From positions 1,970,796 to 2,034,795 of the forward strand of contig NZ_CP038452.1 of the NCBI RefSeq assembly GCF_004684245.1: a stretch of 64,000 nucleotides of DNA. The letters are read 5' to 3'. The position numbers and the translations under genes were made by a program. The first letter of the stretch is position 1. Each line of letters opens with the position of its first letter. The notes under the pieces were generated by a model, which saw only the letters and a list, made by a program, of their open reading frames with translations, did no database searches and was not told where the DNA came from. The stretch comes from Thermus caldilimi (GTDB lineage: Bacteria; Deinococcota; Deinococci; Deinococcales; Thermaceae). Of this stretch, positions 38,837 to 48,175 are shown piece after piece.

Positions 38837-40317
38837 AGGGTTTTGCGGTAGGCCAAGGCCTCGGCCACGTGGTTTTCCTCCACGCTCTCCGCTCCCTGCA
38901 GGTCAGCGATGGTGCGGGCCACCCGGAGGAGGCGGTCGTAGCTCCTGGCGGAAAGGAGCATCCGCTTGGCCGCTGCCTGGAGAAGGTGTTCCGCCCCAGA
39001 GGTTAAGCACACGTGCTCCCTTAGGGCCTTTCCCGCAAGCTCCCCGTTGGGCCTCCCCTGGCGGGCCAGCATCCTCTCCCGGGCCTTAAGGACCCGTTCC
39101 CGCACCGCCAGGGTGCTTTCCCCCTCGGGGGCGCGGGCGAGCTCAGCGGGGGTAAGGCGGGGCACCTCCACCACCAGGTCAAACCGGTCCAGGAGGGGCC
39201 CAGAGATCTTCCCCATGTAGCGCCCGCGGCTTGCCGGGGTGCAGGTGCAGGCCCTTTCGGGGTCCCCGTACCAGCCGCAGGGGCAGGGGTTCATGGCCGC
39301 CACCAGGAGGAAGTGGGCGGGGAAGGTGAGGCTGGCCCGGGCCCGGGAGACGGTCACCACCCCGTCCTCGAGGGGCTGGCGGAGGGCTTCTAAGGCGTCC
39401 CGGGAAAACTCGGGGAACTCGTCCAGGAAGAGCACCCCCCGGTGGGCCAGGGAGACCTCCCCCGGCTTGGGGATGGCCCCGCCCCCGATGAGGCCCGCGT
39501 AGCTCACCGTGTGGTGGGGGGCGCGGAAAGGGGGGGTGCGGAGGAGGCCCTTCAGGGCCTGCCCGGCGGCGGAGTGGATGCGGCTCACCTCCAGGGCCGC
39601 CTCCTGGGAGAGGGGGGGTAGGAGAAAAGGGAGGCGCCTCGCCAGCATGGTCTTTCCCGAGCCCGGGCTTCCCACCATGAGGAGGTGGTGGTAACCGGCG
39701 GCGGCGATCTCTAAGGCGCGCTTGGCCTTGGCCTGGCCCTTCACGTCCCGGAGGTCCAGGACCTCGAGGAGGGCCACGGGATCGTCGGGTTCCACCCTCC
39801 TGGGCTCCTCTTCTCCCCTCAGGTAAGCCACCGCCTGAAGGAGGGTTTCCACCCCGTAGACCTCCACCCCCTCCACCAAAGCGGCCTCCTTGGCGCTTTC
39901 TAAGGGCAGGAGGAGCCTTTTCCCCTCCACCAAAGCGCCCAGGGCCAGGTTCACCGCCCCTGGCACCGGGCGCAGGCTCCCGTCCAGGCCCAGCTCCCCG
40001 GCCACGGCCAAGCCGGAGAGGGCCTCGAGGGGCACCACCCCTTGGGCCGCAAGAAGCCCTAGGGCGATGGGCAGGTCGAAGTGGCTCCCCTCCTTCCTGA
40101 GCTCCGCCGGGGCCAGGTTCACCACCACCCGCGCCTGGGGGTAGGGGAAGCCCGCGTTCTTGAGGGCGGCCCGCACCCTTTCCCGGCTTTCCTCCACCGC
40201 CTTATCCGGCAGGCCCACCAGGGCGTAGCTGGGAAGCCCAGGACTGACGTCCACCTCCACGGTGACGGGAACCGCGTCCAGGCCGAAGAGGGCGTAGCTT
40301 CTGACCTGGGCTAGCAT
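38833..40317 (-). CDS. comM: ComM/YifB Mg-chelatase-like helicase
   Basis: A 494-residue AAA+ protein that promotes branch migration during natural transformation. N-terminal domain with [35 protein letters not shown], Walker [18 protein letters not shown], Walker [12 protein letters not shown], the zinc-like cluster [17 protein letters not shown], and [14 protein letters not shown] near the end. It fits the natural competence of Thermus, as does pilD. Confidence 0.93.
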   Translation of the reverse strand: MLAQVRSYALFGLDAVPVTVEVDVSPGLPSYALVGLPDKAVEESRERVRAALKNAGFPYPQARVVVNLAPAELRKEGSHFDLPIALGLLAAQGVVPLEALSGLAVAGELGLDGSLRPVPGAVNLALGALVEGKRLLLPLESAKEAALVEGVEVYGVETLLQAVAYLRGEEEPRRVEPDDPVALLEVLDLRDVKGQAKAKRALEIAAAGYHHLLMVGSPGSGKTMLARRLPFLLPPLSQEAALEVSRIHSAAGQALKGLLRTPPFRAPHHTVSYAGLIGGGAIPKPGEVSLAHRGVLFLDEFPEFSRDALEALRQPLEDGVVTVSRARASLTFPAHFLLVAAMNPCPCGWYGDPERACTCTPASRGRYMGKISGPLLDRFDLVVEVPRLTPAELARAPEGESTLAVRERVLKARERMLARQGRPNGELAGKALREHVCLTSGAEHLLQAAAKRMLLSARSYDRLLRVARTIADLQGAESVEENHVAEALAYRKTL

Positions 40318-40326
40318 GGAAGGAGT

Positions 40327-41463
40327 TTACCACCTGGAGCGAAGGAGGGGCAGGTAGAGAAGAAGGGCCAGGAGAAGGAGCCCCAGAAGCCCCCCGAAGG
40401 CCCACCCGTAACCCCAGGCCCCCACCGCCACCCCCACCCCCCACTGTAGGAGGAAGGTGCCCCCGATGCCGAAGAGGTTCACCAGGGTGGTGCCGCGACC
40501 CACCAGGTGGCCTGGGACCAGGTCCCGGGCCTGGGTGAGGGTGAGGATGTTGAAGGCTCCGAAGAAGCCCAAGAGGAAGTAGGCGGGAAAGAGGAGTTTC
40601 AAGAGGAGAAGCACCAGTCCCAGGCCAAAGAGGGAGGCCGAGAGCACCAGCACCCGGGGGGTGCCGAAGCGGTCTGCCAGGTAGCCTGAGATCAGGAAGC
40701 CCAGAACCGCCATCCCCGAGTAGAGGAAAAGGAAGTTGCCCACCTGCACCGCGGAAAGGCCCAGGGTGTAGGCGTAGGCCCCGGCCCAAAGGGTCTGTAG
40801 GGCCAGGAAGCTTCCGGTGAACGCCAAGCCTAAAAAGGCCACCCGGAGGAGCCGGGTGTTGCCCAAGACTTCCCCTAGGCTACCCACCCCTTGGCCCCGG
40901 GGCCAGGGCACCCCCGGGGGGGTGTTCCGCACCCCCAGGTAGAGGAGAAGGGCCACCAGCACCACCACCCCCGCCCCCGCCAAGAAGACCCCTCTCCATC
41001 CCAAGACCTCCTTCAAAAGGGCCAGGGGCGTGGCTGCCAGAAGCCCTCCCGTGGCCCCTAGGCCCACCAGCAGCGTGGATACCGTGGCGTAGTTTTTGGG
41101 GAACCAGAGGCTGAAGGCCTTTAGGGAGCCCATGAGGGCCGCGGCCATCCCCACGCCGATCAGGGCCCGGCCCAGGGCCAGGGTGGGGAAGTTGGGTGCC
41201 AGCCCAAACACCACGCTCCCCAAGGCCGCCACCAAAAGGAGGGCTGGGGTGATGATCCGGGGGCCGTACCGGTCCAGGAGGCTTCCCAGGGGGAGTTGTA
41301 CCGTGGCGAAGGAGAGGTAGAAGAGGCTGGTCATCAACCCCAGCTCCGCCGGACCCAGGCCCAGGTCCTGGGACAGGTCCTTAGCCAGCACCGCATTGGC
41401 TGACCGATAGAAGTAGGAGAGGAAGTAGCCTAGGGTGAAGAGGAGAAAAATCCGTGCTGCCAT
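40327..41463 (-). CDS. MFS transporter
   Basis: A 378-residue transporter with about 12 hydrophobic helices. MAARIFLLFTLGYFLSYFYRS at the start, FATVQLPLGSLLDRYGPR (MFS motif A), and GYLADRFGTPR in the second half. It resembles the YbjJ/nitrate-type group broadly. Substrate is unknown. It is followed 9 nt later by comM on the same strand. Confidence 0.82.
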   Translation of the reverse strand: MAARIFLLFTLGYFLSYFYRSANAVLAKDLSQDLGLGPAELGLMTSLFYLSFATVQLPLGSLLDRYGPRIITPALLLVAALGSVVFGLAPNFPTLALGRALIGVGMAAALMGSLKAFSLWFPKNYATVSTLLVGLGATGGLLAATPLALLKEVLGWRGVFLAGAGVVVLVALLLYLGVRNTPPGVPWPRGQGVGSLGEVLGNTRLLRVAFLGLAFTGSFLALQTLWAGAYAYTLGLSAVQVGNFLFLYSGMAVLGFLISGYLADRFGTPRVLVLSASLFGLGLVLLLLKLLFPAYFLLGFFGAFNILTLTQARDLVPGHLVGRGTTLVNLFGIGGTFLLQWGVGVAVGAWGYGWAFGGLLGLLLLALLLYLPLLRSRW

Positions 41464-41464
41464 A

Positions 41465-42274
41465 TCACCTCCGGTTCAGAGCCACTCCCAAGAGAATGAG
41501 GGTACCGCCCAGAAGGCCCTCGAGGCTCAAGGGCTCTCCTGCTAAGGGCCAGGCGAAGACCGCCCCCGCCACGGGCTCCAGCATGGCGGTTAGGGTGGCG
41601 CTCCGGGCGGGTACCGTGCGCACCCCCAGGAGGAAGAGCCCAAAGGGCACCACCGTGCCCAAGACCACCAAATAGGCCACCGCCCCCCAGTCCCCTGGGT
41701 CTAAGGTCCAAACCCGGGGAAGGTTGCCCAGGAGGATGGGGAGGGAGAGGAGGCTTCCCACCCCCGTGGCTACCCCCAGGCTCACCAGGGGAGGGGTCTT
41801 GAGCCCGTGGGAGAAGGCAGCGTAAAGGGCGAAGGAAAGGGCGGAGAGGAGTCCGTAGGCCACCCCTACGGGGTTGGCTGTGAAACCCTTGGGCCCCACC
41901 AGCACGTAGGCTCCCAAAAGGGCCACGGCCACCCCCAAAAGGGCCTTACCAGGAAGCTTTTCCCCCTTTAGCAGGGCGTAGAGGGTGAGGAGGGCGGGGG
42001 CCAGGTACTGGAGGAAGATCCCGGTGGCCACGGTGGTGGCGTGGATGGCCAGGTAGTAGAAGGCCTGGGCCCCGGAGAGGGCGAGCCCCACCCGGAGGAG
42101 CCGGGGCCACTCCTTGGTGGCCGGGGGAAAGCGGAGCACCAGGGGGAGAAGGAGAAAGAAGCTCAGGAGAAAGCGCAAGGGGATGAGGACCGAGGGGGAA
42201 ATCTCCCCCATGAACCGCCCGGCCAGGGCCCCGCCCAGGCCCCAAAGGAGTGCGGCCAGGGCCACGTAGATCAT
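41465..42274 (-). CDS. EamA-family (DMT) transporter
   Basis: A 269-residue protein made of two five-helix EamA repeats. LLWGLGGALAGRFM near the N-terminus and VGPKGF before the second repeat, which begins NPVGVAYGLLSALSFALYA. Likely an exporter of amino acids or metabolites. It overlaps the next DMT gene upstream by 4 bp, so the two may work together or be duplicated. Confidence 0.85.
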   Translation of the reverse strand: MIYVALAALLWGLGGALAGRFMGEISPSVLIPLRFLLSFFLLLPLVLRFPPATKEWPRLLRVGLALSGAQAFYYLAIHATTVATGIFLQYLAPALLTLYALLKGEKLPGKALLGVAVALLGAYVLVGPKGFTANPVGVAYGLLSALSFALYAAFSHGLKTPPLVSLGVATGVGSLLSLPILLGNLPRVWTLDPGDWGAVAYLVVLGTVVPFGLFLLGVRTVPARSATLTAMLEPVAGAVFAWPLAGEPLSLEGLLGGTLILLGVALNRR

Positions 42275-43158
42275 CGCCGTGCCCCCACTACGGCCATACC
42301 CACCCCGATGAGGAGGACCAGGGCTCCCAGGAGCACCTGAACCCCGGGAAGCTCCCCAAAGAGGAGAAAGGCCAGGAGACTTGCCCCCACCGGTTCAAAG
42401 AGGATGGCCAGGGTGACCAGGACCGGGGGGATGTGCCGGGTGGCCCAGTTGAAGCTGGTGTGGCCCAAAAGCTGCGGCAAAAGGGCCATGAGGAGGATGT
42501 AGCCGTAGACCGCGAGAGGGTAACCCCCGTACCCTCCACCAAAGAGGTAGGGAAGAGGGAGGAGGAGGAGGGCTGCGGTGGTGTAGGCTACCCGCACATA
42601 CTCCAGGATGGATAGGCCCCGCCTCTGGGCTTCCCGCCCCAGGAGGAAGTAAAGGGAGGCGGCCACCGCTCCTAAGAGGGCCAGGAGGTCCCCGAGGAGG
42701 GGATTGGTTCCCCCACCCCCTTGGGCATCCCCCAGGCCGATCAAAAGCCCACCCCAAAGGGCTATCCCAATCCCCAGCAAGGTCAGGCCGGAGGGAATCT
42801 CCCGGAAGAAAAGCCAGCCGAAGAGGGTAACCCAGACCGGGTTGGTGGTGACCAAGGCGGTGCTGGCCGCTACCGAGGTATAGGAGAGGGAGGTGATCCA
42901 AAGGGCAAAGTGCAGGGCCAGCGAAGCCCCGGCGGCCACCGCGTAGGAAAGCCCCCTTCGGCTGGCCAGAGGTCTTCGCCAGTCGGGGAGGAGGAGCAGG
43001 GCCGCAAGGCCCATCCGCCCTGCGCTCATCACCAGACTGAAGGCTAGGCTCCGGTCCCCGGAGGCCGCCAGGGCCAGGCGCACCAGGATGCTGCCGAAGC
43101 TGATGGCGAAGATGCCCAGGAGCAGTACGGAGGCGAGCTTGAGCCCGGAGGGCCGCAT
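42271..43158 (-). CDS. EamA-family (DMT) transporter
   Basis: A 295-residue EamA transporter. SFGSILVRLALAASG begins the first repeat; LLGDLLALLGAVAASLYFLLGREAQRR opens the second, and FEPVGASLLAFLLFGELPG near the end is a typical EamA motif. ATG 43158 is chosen; the frame extends upstream through unrelated sequence antisense to pntA. It overlaps the next DMT gene by 4 bp. Confidence 0.85.
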   Translation of the reverse strand: MRPSGLKLASVLLLGIFAISFGSILVRLALAASGDRSLAFSLVMSAGRMGLAALLLLPDWRRPLASRRGLSYAVAAGASLALHFALWITSLSYTSVAASTALVTTNPVWVTLFGWLFFREIPSGLTLLGIGIALWGGLLIGLGDAQGGGGTNPLLGDLLALLGAVAASLYFLLGREAQRRGLSILEYVRVAYTTAALLLLPLPYLFGGGYGGYPLAVYGYILLMALLPQLLGHTSFNWATRHIPPVLVTLAILFEPVGASLLAFLLFGELPGVQVLLGALVLLIGVGMAVVGARR

Positions 43159-43239
43159 GGAGGCATTCTTCCATAAGGACTCGCTTCTGACCAGTGGGTC
43201 ACCCTCGAGGCCAAGGACAGATGCCCGTGGCCCCATTGG

Positions 43240-43245
43240 TATACT
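43240..43245 (+). promoter_or_regulatory. -10 of the pnt operon
   Basis: TATACT, 18 nt before the pntA start, with GGAAGGAGG ribosome site between. A clear -35 is not seen. Confidence 0.5.
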
Positions 43246-43263
43246 GGCGCGGAAGGAGGTCCT

Positions 43264-44391
43264 ATGGTGACCGTAGCGGTTCCCAAGGAAAGGGCTCCAG
43301 GGGAAAGAAGGGTGGCCCTGGTGCCCGAGGTGGTGGCCCGCCTGGTGAAGCAGGGGGCCAGGGTGCGGGTAGAGAAGGGTGCCGGGGAAGGTGCCTACTA
43401 CCCCGACACCGCCTACCAGGAAGTTGGGGCAGAGGTGGTGGAGCGAGGAGAGCTCCTGAAGGATGCCAACCTGCTTTTCACCGTCCAGCCGCCTCCTGAG
43501 GACCTGATTGGGGCCTTGGAGCCCGGGGCCATCGTGGTGGGGTTTGTCCAGGCCCACAAGAACCTGGACCTGGTGAAGGCCCTAGCCGCCAAGAAGGCCA
43601 CGGTCATCGCCATGGAGCTCATCCCCCGCATCACCCGGGCCCAGAGCATGGACGCCCTTTCCAGCCAGGCCACGGTGGCGGGGTACCTGGCGGCCATCCA
43701 CGCCGCAAGGCTATCCCCCCGCTTCTTCCCCATGCTCACCACCGCCGCGGGCACCATCCGCCCCGCCAAGGTGATGGTCATGGGGGTGGGGGTGGCGGGC
43801 CTCATGGCCATCGCCACCGTCAAGCGCTTGGGAGCCCAGGTCTTCGCCTACGACGTGCGTAAGGCGGCGGTGGAGCAGGCCCTCTCCCTGGGGGCCAAGC
43901 CCATTGAGCTTCCCATCAGTGCGGAAGGGGAGGGTGGCTACGCCCGGGAGCTCACCGAGGAGGAGAAGCGCATCCAGCACGAGGCCCTTAGGGAGCATGT
44001 GGCGGGGATGGATGCCATCATCACCACCGCCCAGGTGCCGGGCCGCCGGGCCCCCATCCTTCTCACCGAGGACATGGTGGAGCGCCTGAAGCCGGGCACG
44101 GTGGTGGTGGACCTGGCGGCGGAATCGGGGGGCAACTGCGTGCTCACCCGGCCCGGGGAGGTGGTGGAGGTGAAGGGCGTGAGGATCTTTGGCCCCTTGA
44201 ATCTGCCCAGCGAACTCGCCGTCCACGCCTCGGAAATGTACGCCAAAAACCTTTTGAACCTTTCCAGCCTGCTCATGGAGAAGGGTGAGTTCGCTCCCAA
44301 GTGGGAGGACGAGATCATCCAGGGGGCGCTTCTCATGAAGGAAGGCGAGATCCTGCACGGGCCCACCAAGGCCCTCGTGGGAGGTGCATGA
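43264..44391 (+). CDS. pntA: NAD(P) transhydrogenase alpha-1 subunit
   Basis: A 375-residue NAD-binding subunit (domain I). TVAVPKERAPGERRVALVPE at the N-terminus, RITRAQSMDALSSQATVAGYLA, Rossmann motif VMVMGVGVAGLMAIATVKRLGA and VVVDLAAESGGNC are typical of the PntA/alanine dehydrogenase family. The alpha-2 and beta subunits follow, so the transhydrogenase call is firm. Confidence 0.95.
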   Translation: MVTVAVPKERAPGERRVALVPEVVARLVKQGARVRVEKGAGEGAYYPDTAYQEVGAEVVERGELLKDANLLFTVQPPPEDLIGALEPGAIVVGFVQAHKNLDLVKALAAKKATVIAMELIPRITRAQSMDALSSQATVAGYLAAIHAARLSPRFFPMLTTAAGTIRPAKVMVMGVGVAGLMAIATVKRLGAQVFAYDVRKAAVEQALSLGAKPIELPISAEGEGGYARELTEEEKRIQHEALREHVAGMDAIITTAQVPGRRAPILLTEDMVERLKPGTVVVDLAAESGGNCVLTRPGEVVEVKGVRIFGPLNLPSELAVHASEMYAKNLLNLSSLLMEKGEFAPKWEDEIIQGALLMKEGEILHGPTKALVGGA

Positions 44392-44693
44392 TGGAGTTTG
44401 GTTTCTGGTCGGCCCTGTACATCTTCGTGCTCACGGCCTTTTTGGGTTACGAGCTCATCACCCGGGTGCCTGTGATCCTCCACACCCCCTTGATGTCCGG
44501 GTCCAACTTCATCCACGGGGTGGTGGTGGTGGGGGCCATGGTGGTCCTAGGCCATGCGGATACCGGCTTGGAAAAGGCCATCGGCTTCCTGGGGGTGATC
44601 CTGGGGGCGGCCAACGCTGCCGGGGGGTATGCGGTTACGGTGCGCATGCTGGAGATGTTTGAGAGGCGGCCAGGCAAGGGGGGTGGTCAGTGA
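44388..44693 (+). CDS. pntA2: NAD(P) transhydrogenase alpha-2 subunit
   Basis: A 101-residue membrane subunit with three helices; the separate-alpha arrangement is known in several bacteria. FVLTAFLGYELITRVPVILHTPLMSGSNFIHGVVVVG is the conserved membrane segment, ending AGGYAVTVRMLEMF. It overlaps pntA by 4 bp and pntB by one base. Confidence 0.93.
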   Translation: MMEFGFWSALYIFVLTAFLGYELITRVPVILHTPLMSGSNFIHGVVVVGAMVVLGHADTGLEKAIGFLGVILGAANAAGGYAVTVRMLEMFERRPGKGGGQ

Positions 44694-46045
44694 TGGATCT
44701 CATCCAGGCGGCCTACTTCGTGGTGGCCATCCTCTTCATTGTGGGCCTAAAGCGCATGGCCCACCCCACCACCGCCAAAAGCGGCATCGTCTGGGCTGGG
44801 TGGGGTATGGCCTTGGCGGTTCTGGCCACCTTCTTCTGGCCGGGAATGCAGAACTTTAGCCTCATGCTCATCGCTCTTCTGGTGGGCTCTGTGATCGCCT
44901 GGTGGGCGGCCATCAAGGTGGCCATGACCGACATGCCCCAGATGGTGGCCATCTACAACGGCATGGGTGGGGGTGCGGCCGCCACCATCGCCGCGGTGGA
45001 GCTCCTGAAGGGAGCCTTTGACAACTTGGGCCTCATGGCCTTGGCCATCCTTGGAGGCCTCATCGGTAGCGTGGCCTTCACGGGAAGCCTCATCGCCTTC
45101 GCCAAGCTCCAGGGCATCATGAAAAGCCGACCCATCCTCTTCCCCGGGCAGAAGGTGGTGAACGCCCTGGTGCTTCTCATCACGGTGCTTTTGGGCTTCT
45201 CCCTGCTTTGGAACGATCCCACCTTAAGCATCGTCTTCTTCTTCCTCCTGGCCCTTCTTTTCGGCATTCTCATGACCTTGCCCATCGGCGGGGGAGACAT
45301 GCCCGTGGCCATCTCCTTCTACAACGCCTTCACCGGTATGGCCGTGGGCTTTGAGGGCTTCGCTGTGGGGAACCCGGCCTTGATGGTGGCGGGGACCCTG
45401 GTGGGGGCGGCGGGTACCCTCCTCACCGTGCTCATGGCCAGGGCCATGAACCGCTCCGTGTGGAGCGTGCTGGTGGGGGGATTCGGCGTGGAGCAGGAGG
45501 CGGGGGAGGTCAAGGGAAGCCTCAAGCCCATCGACGTGGAGGATGCCGCCGTCATGCTGGCCTACGCGGGCAAGGTGGTCTTCGTGCCCGGATACGGCAT
45601 GGCCCTCTCCCAGGCCCAGCACAAGGTGAAGGAGCTTGCGGACCTCCTAGAGAGCAAAGGGGTTGAGGTGAAGTTCGCCATCCACCCGGTGGCGGGGCGG
45701 ATGCCCGGGCACATGAACGTGCTCCTGGCTGAGGCGGGGGTGGAGTACGACAAGCTCAAGGACCTCGAGGAGATCAACCCCGAGTTCCCCACCGTGGACG
45801 TGGCGGTGGTCATCGGGGCCAACGACGTGGTGAACCCCGCTGCCCGGCGCCCAGGAAGCCCCCTTTACGGCATGCCCATCCTGGACGTGGATAAGGCCAA
45901 GAACGTGATCGTCATCAAGCGCGGCCAGGGCAAGGGTTTCGCCGGGGTGGAGAACGAGCTCTTCTACGCCGACAACACCCGGATGCTCTATGGGGATGCG
46001 CAAAACGTCCTCACCCAGCTCACCCAGGCCCTGAAGAAGCTTTAG
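44693..46045 (+). CDS. pntB: NAD(P) transhydrogenase beta subunit
   Basis: A 450-residue proton-translocating subunit. N-terminal membrane helices with TTAKSGIVWAGWGMALAVLA, then the NADP-binding domain III with VIVPGYGMALSQAQHKVKEL (VFVPGYGMALSQAQ), VKFAIHPVAGRMPGHMNVLLAEA and VDVAVVIGANDVVNPAA. It drives NADPH formation from NADH using the proton gradient. ATG 44693 or GTG 44690 could be the start. Confidence 0.95.
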   Translation: MDLIQAAYFVVAILFIVGLKRMAHPTTAKSGIVWAGWGMALAVLATFFWPGMQNFSLMLIALLVGSVIAWWAAIKVAMTDMPQMVAIYNGMGGGAAATIAAVELLKGAFDNLGLMALAILGGLIGSVAFTGSLIAFAKLQGIMKSRPILFPGQKVVNALVLLITVLLGFSLLWNDPTLSIVFFFLLALLFGILMTLPIGGGDMPVAISFYNAFTGMAVGFEGFAVGNPALMVAGTLVGAAGTLLTVLMARAMNRSVWSVLVGGFGVEQEAGEVKGSLKPIDVEDAAVMLAYAGKVVFVPGYGMALSQAQHKVKELADLLESKGVEVKFAIHPVAGRMPGHMNVLLAEAGVEYDKLKDLEEINPEFPTVDVAVVIGANDVVNPAARRPGSPLYGMPILDVDKAKNVIVIKRGQGKGFAGVENELFYADNTRMLYGDAQNVLTQLTQALKKL

Positions 46046-46060
46046 GAGTCCTTGGCCGGA

Positions 46061-46092
46061 CCCCGGGGAAACTCCCCGGGGCTTTTCTTCTT
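46061..46092 (+). terminator. Terminator after pntB
   Basis: CCCCGGGGA / TCCCCGGGG stem (46061-46069, 46073-46081), then CTTTTCTTCTT. Its T-tract runs into the tRNA-Asn -35. Confidence 0.85.
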
Positions 46093-46120
46093 GACGCTTC
46101 CCCGGGCCTCCTGCTATAGT
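46091..46120 (+). promoter_or_regulatory. Promoter of tRNA-Asn
   Basis: TTGACG (46091-46096), 18 nt, TATAGT (46115-46120). Confidence 0.7.
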
Positions 46121-46135
46121 GCCTAGTGCGGTCGG

Positions 46136-46211
46136 TCCGCGGTAGCTCAGCTGGTAGAGCGGCCGGCTGTTAACCGGTTGGTCGCAGGTTCGAGTCCTGC
46201 CCGCGGAGCCA
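46136..46211 (+). tRNA. tRNA-Asn (GTT)
   Basis: A 76-nt cloverleaf, acceptor TCCGCGG/CCGCGGA, anticodon loop CTGTTAA giving GTT, T-loop GGTTCGAGT, and encoded CCA. It lies between pntB and the rpsF operon. Confidence 0.95.
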
Positions 46212-46214
46212 GAT

Positions 46215-46243
46215 GGGGGCCTCAGGGCCCCCTGGGTCTTTTA
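46215..46243 (+). terminator. Terminator after tRNA-Asn
   Basis: GGGGGCC (46215-46221) pairs with GGCCCCC (46226-46232), then TGGGTCTTTTA. Confidence 0.65.
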
Positions 46244-46261
46244 TTTGGGGAGGGAAGAGGG

Positions 46262-46267
46262 TATAAT
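46262..46267 (+). promoter_or_regulatory. -10 of the rpsF operon
   Basis: TATAAT, with a T-rich possible -35 near 46239-46244. The transcript leader would be about 35 nt, with GGAGAGGAGG before rpsF. Confidence 0.55.
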
Positions 46268-46308
46268 CAGCCCTCGTGCGGCCTGCCGGGCCCGGAGAGG
46301 AGGTGGAG

Positions 46309-46614
46309 ATGCGCAAGTACGAGGTGAACATCATCCTGAGCCCCAACCTGGACCAGAGCCAGCTCGCCCTGGAGAAGGAGATCATTGGGAAGGCCCTCGA
46401 GGCCTTCGGGGCCAGGGTGGAGAAGGTGGAGGAGTGGGGCCTTCGCCGCTTGGCCTACCCCATCGTCAAGGACACCCAGGGCTACTTCCTCTGGTATCAG
46501 GTGGAGATGCCCGAAGATCGGGTGAACAACCTGGCCCGGGAGCTTCGCCTGCGCGATAACGTGCGCCGGGTCATGGTGGTGAAAACCCAGGAGCCCCTTC
46601 TCACCAAGGCGTAG
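46309..46614 (+). CDS. rpsF: Ribosomal protein S6
   Basis: A 101-residue small-subunit protein. RKYEVNIILSPNLDQSQLALEKE at the start, AYPIVKDTQGYFLWYQVEMP and NVRRVMVVK in the family order. It pairs with S18, encoded two genes on. ATG 46309 follows GGAGGTGGAG; an earlier GTG at 46276 is too far upstream and adds unrelated residues. Confidence 0.97.
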   Translation: MRKYEVNIILSPNLDQSQLALEKEIIGKALEAFGARVEKVEEWGLRRLAYPIVKDTQGYFLWYQVEMPEDRVNNLARELRLRDNVRRVMVVKTQEPLLTKA

Positions 46615-46623
46615 ACTGTTCCC

Positions 46624-47436
46624 ATGGCAAGAGGCCTGAACCGCGTTTTCCTTATCGGTACCCTTACCGCCCGTCCGGACATGCGCTACACCCCGGGGGG
46701 GATGGCCATTCTGGACCTGAACCTGGCGGGTCAGGATGCTCTCCTGGATGCTTCCGGCCAGGAGCGGGAGGTGCCCTGGTACCACCGGGTGCGCCTTTTG
46801 GGCCGGCAGGCGGAGATGTGGGGGGACATCCTGGAAAGGGGCCAGCTGATTTTTGTAGAAGGCCGGCTGGAGTACCGGCAGTGGGAGCGGGAAGGGGAGA
46901 AGCGGAGCGAGGTCCAGATCCGGGCGGATTTCCTCGACCCCTTGGAGGGGCGGGGCCGCGAGACCCTCGAGGACGCCCGGGGCCAGCCTAGGCTTCGCCA
47001 CGCCCTGAACCAGGTGATCCTCATGGGCAACCTCACCCGCGATCCCGATCTGCGCTACACCCCCCAGGGCACGGCGGTGGTCCGGCTGGGCTTAGCCATC
47101 AACGAGCGTCGCCCGGGCCAGGGGCCGGACGGGGAGAGGACCCACTTCATCGAGGTTCAGGCCTGGCGCGACCTGGCCGAGTGGGCCGGGGAACTCAAGC
47201 GGGGCGAGGGGCTTTTGGTGATCGGCCGTTTGGTGAACGACTCCTGGACGAGCTCCACCGGGGAAAGGCGCTTCCAGACCCGTGTGGAAGCCCTCAGGTT
47301 GGAGCGACCCACCCGTGGGCCTGAAAGGACCGGCGGAGGCAGGCCCCAAGAGCCAGAGCGCTCTGTCCAGACGGGTGGGGTGGACATCGAGGAAGGACTG
47401 GAAGACTTCCCGCCGGAGGAGGATTTGCCGTTTTGA
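46624..47436 (+). CDS. ssb: Single-stranded DNA-binding protein, two OB folds
   Basis: A 270-residue SSB with two OB folds in one chain, a hallmark of Deinococcus-Thermus. [31 protein letters not shown] begins the first, [32 protein letters not shown] the second; the acidic tip [10 protein letters not shown] is the protein-binding tail. It overlaps rpsR by 4 bp. Confidence 0.98.
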   Translation: MARGLNRVFLIGTLTARPDMRYTPGGMAILDLNLAGQDALLDASGQEREVPWYHRVRLLGRQAEMWGDILERGQLIFVEGRLEYRQWEREGEKRSEVQIRADFLDPLEGRGRETLEDARGQPRLRHALNQVILMGNLTRDPDLRYTPQGTAVVRLGLAINERRPGQGPDGERTHFIEVQAWRDLAEWAGELKRGEGLLVIGRLVNDSWTSSTGERRFQTRVEALRLERPTRGPERTGGGRPQEPERSVQTGGVDIEEGLEDFPPEEDLPF

Positions 47437-47699
47437 GCACGAAGAACGCTAAACCTAAGAAGGAGGCGCCGAAGCGCCCTTCCCGGAAGGCCAAGGTCAA
47501 GGCCAGCCTGGGGGAGTTTGACCTTAAGGATTACCGCAACGTGGAGGTGCTGAAGCGGTTCTTGTCGGAGACGGGGAAGATTCTTCCCCGCCGCCGCACG
47601 GGGCTTACCGCCAAGGAGCAGCGCATCCTGGCCCGCACCATCAAGCGGGCGAGGATTCTTGGGCTTCTTCCCTTCACGGAGAAGCTGGTGCGCAAGTAG
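47433..47699 (+). CDS. rpsR: Ribosomal protein S18
   Basis: An 88-residue protein. [32 protein letters not shown] motif here as [20 protein letters not shown], then [22 protein letters not shown]. The Thermus N-terminal extension (Lys/Pro-rich) is present. It starts at TTG 47433, overlapping the ssb stop, so is probably coupled. Confidence 0.97.
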   Translation: MSTKNAKPKKEAPKRPSRKAKVKASLGEFDLKDYRNVEVLKRFLSETGKILPRRRTGLTAKEQRILARTIKRARILGLLPFTEKLVRK

Positions 47700-47708
47700 G
47701 GGGTGGAC

Positions 47709-48152
47709 ATGAAGGTCATCCTGCTTGAACCCCTGGAGAACCTGGGCGATGTGGGCCAGGTGGTGAACGTGAAGCCCGGCTACGCCAGGAACTACCTCCT
47801 GCCCCGGGGCCTGGCGGTCTTGGCCACGGAGAGCAACCTGAAGGCCCTCGAGGCCAAGATCCGGGCCCAAGCCAAGCGCCTGGCGGAAAGGAAGGCGGAG
47901 GCGGAGCGCCTCAAGGAGATCCTGGAGAACCTCACCCTCACCATTCCGGTGCGGGCGGGGGAGACCAAGATCTACGGCTCCGTGACCGCCAAGGACGTGG
48001 CCGAAGCCCTTTCGCGCCAGCACGGCATCACCATCGATCCCAAGCGCCTGGTGCTGGAAAAGCCCATCAAGGAGCTGGGGGAGTACGTTCTCACCTACAA
48101 GCCCCACCCCGAGGTGCCCATCCAGGTGAGGGTGAGCGTGGTGGCCCAGTAG
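47709..48152 (+). CDS. rplI: Ribosomal protein L9
   Basis: A 147-residue elongated protein of the large subunit. KVILLEPLENLGDVGQVVNVKPGYARNYLLPRGLA at the N-terminus is the signature, followed by a long helix (about 40-75) and the C-terminal domain with ETKIYGSVTAKDVAEAL. ATG 47709 is preferred to GTG 47703. Confidence 0.97.
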   Translation: MKVILLEPLENLGDVGQVVNVKPGYARNYLLPRGLAVLATESNLKALEAKIRAQAKRLAERKAEAERLKEILENLTLTIPVRAGETKIYGSVTAKDVAEALSRQHGITIDPKRLVLEKPIKELGEYVLTYKPHPEVPIQVRVSVVAQ

Positions 48153-48175
48153 GTGGCTTGCCCGGCAGGCCGCCC

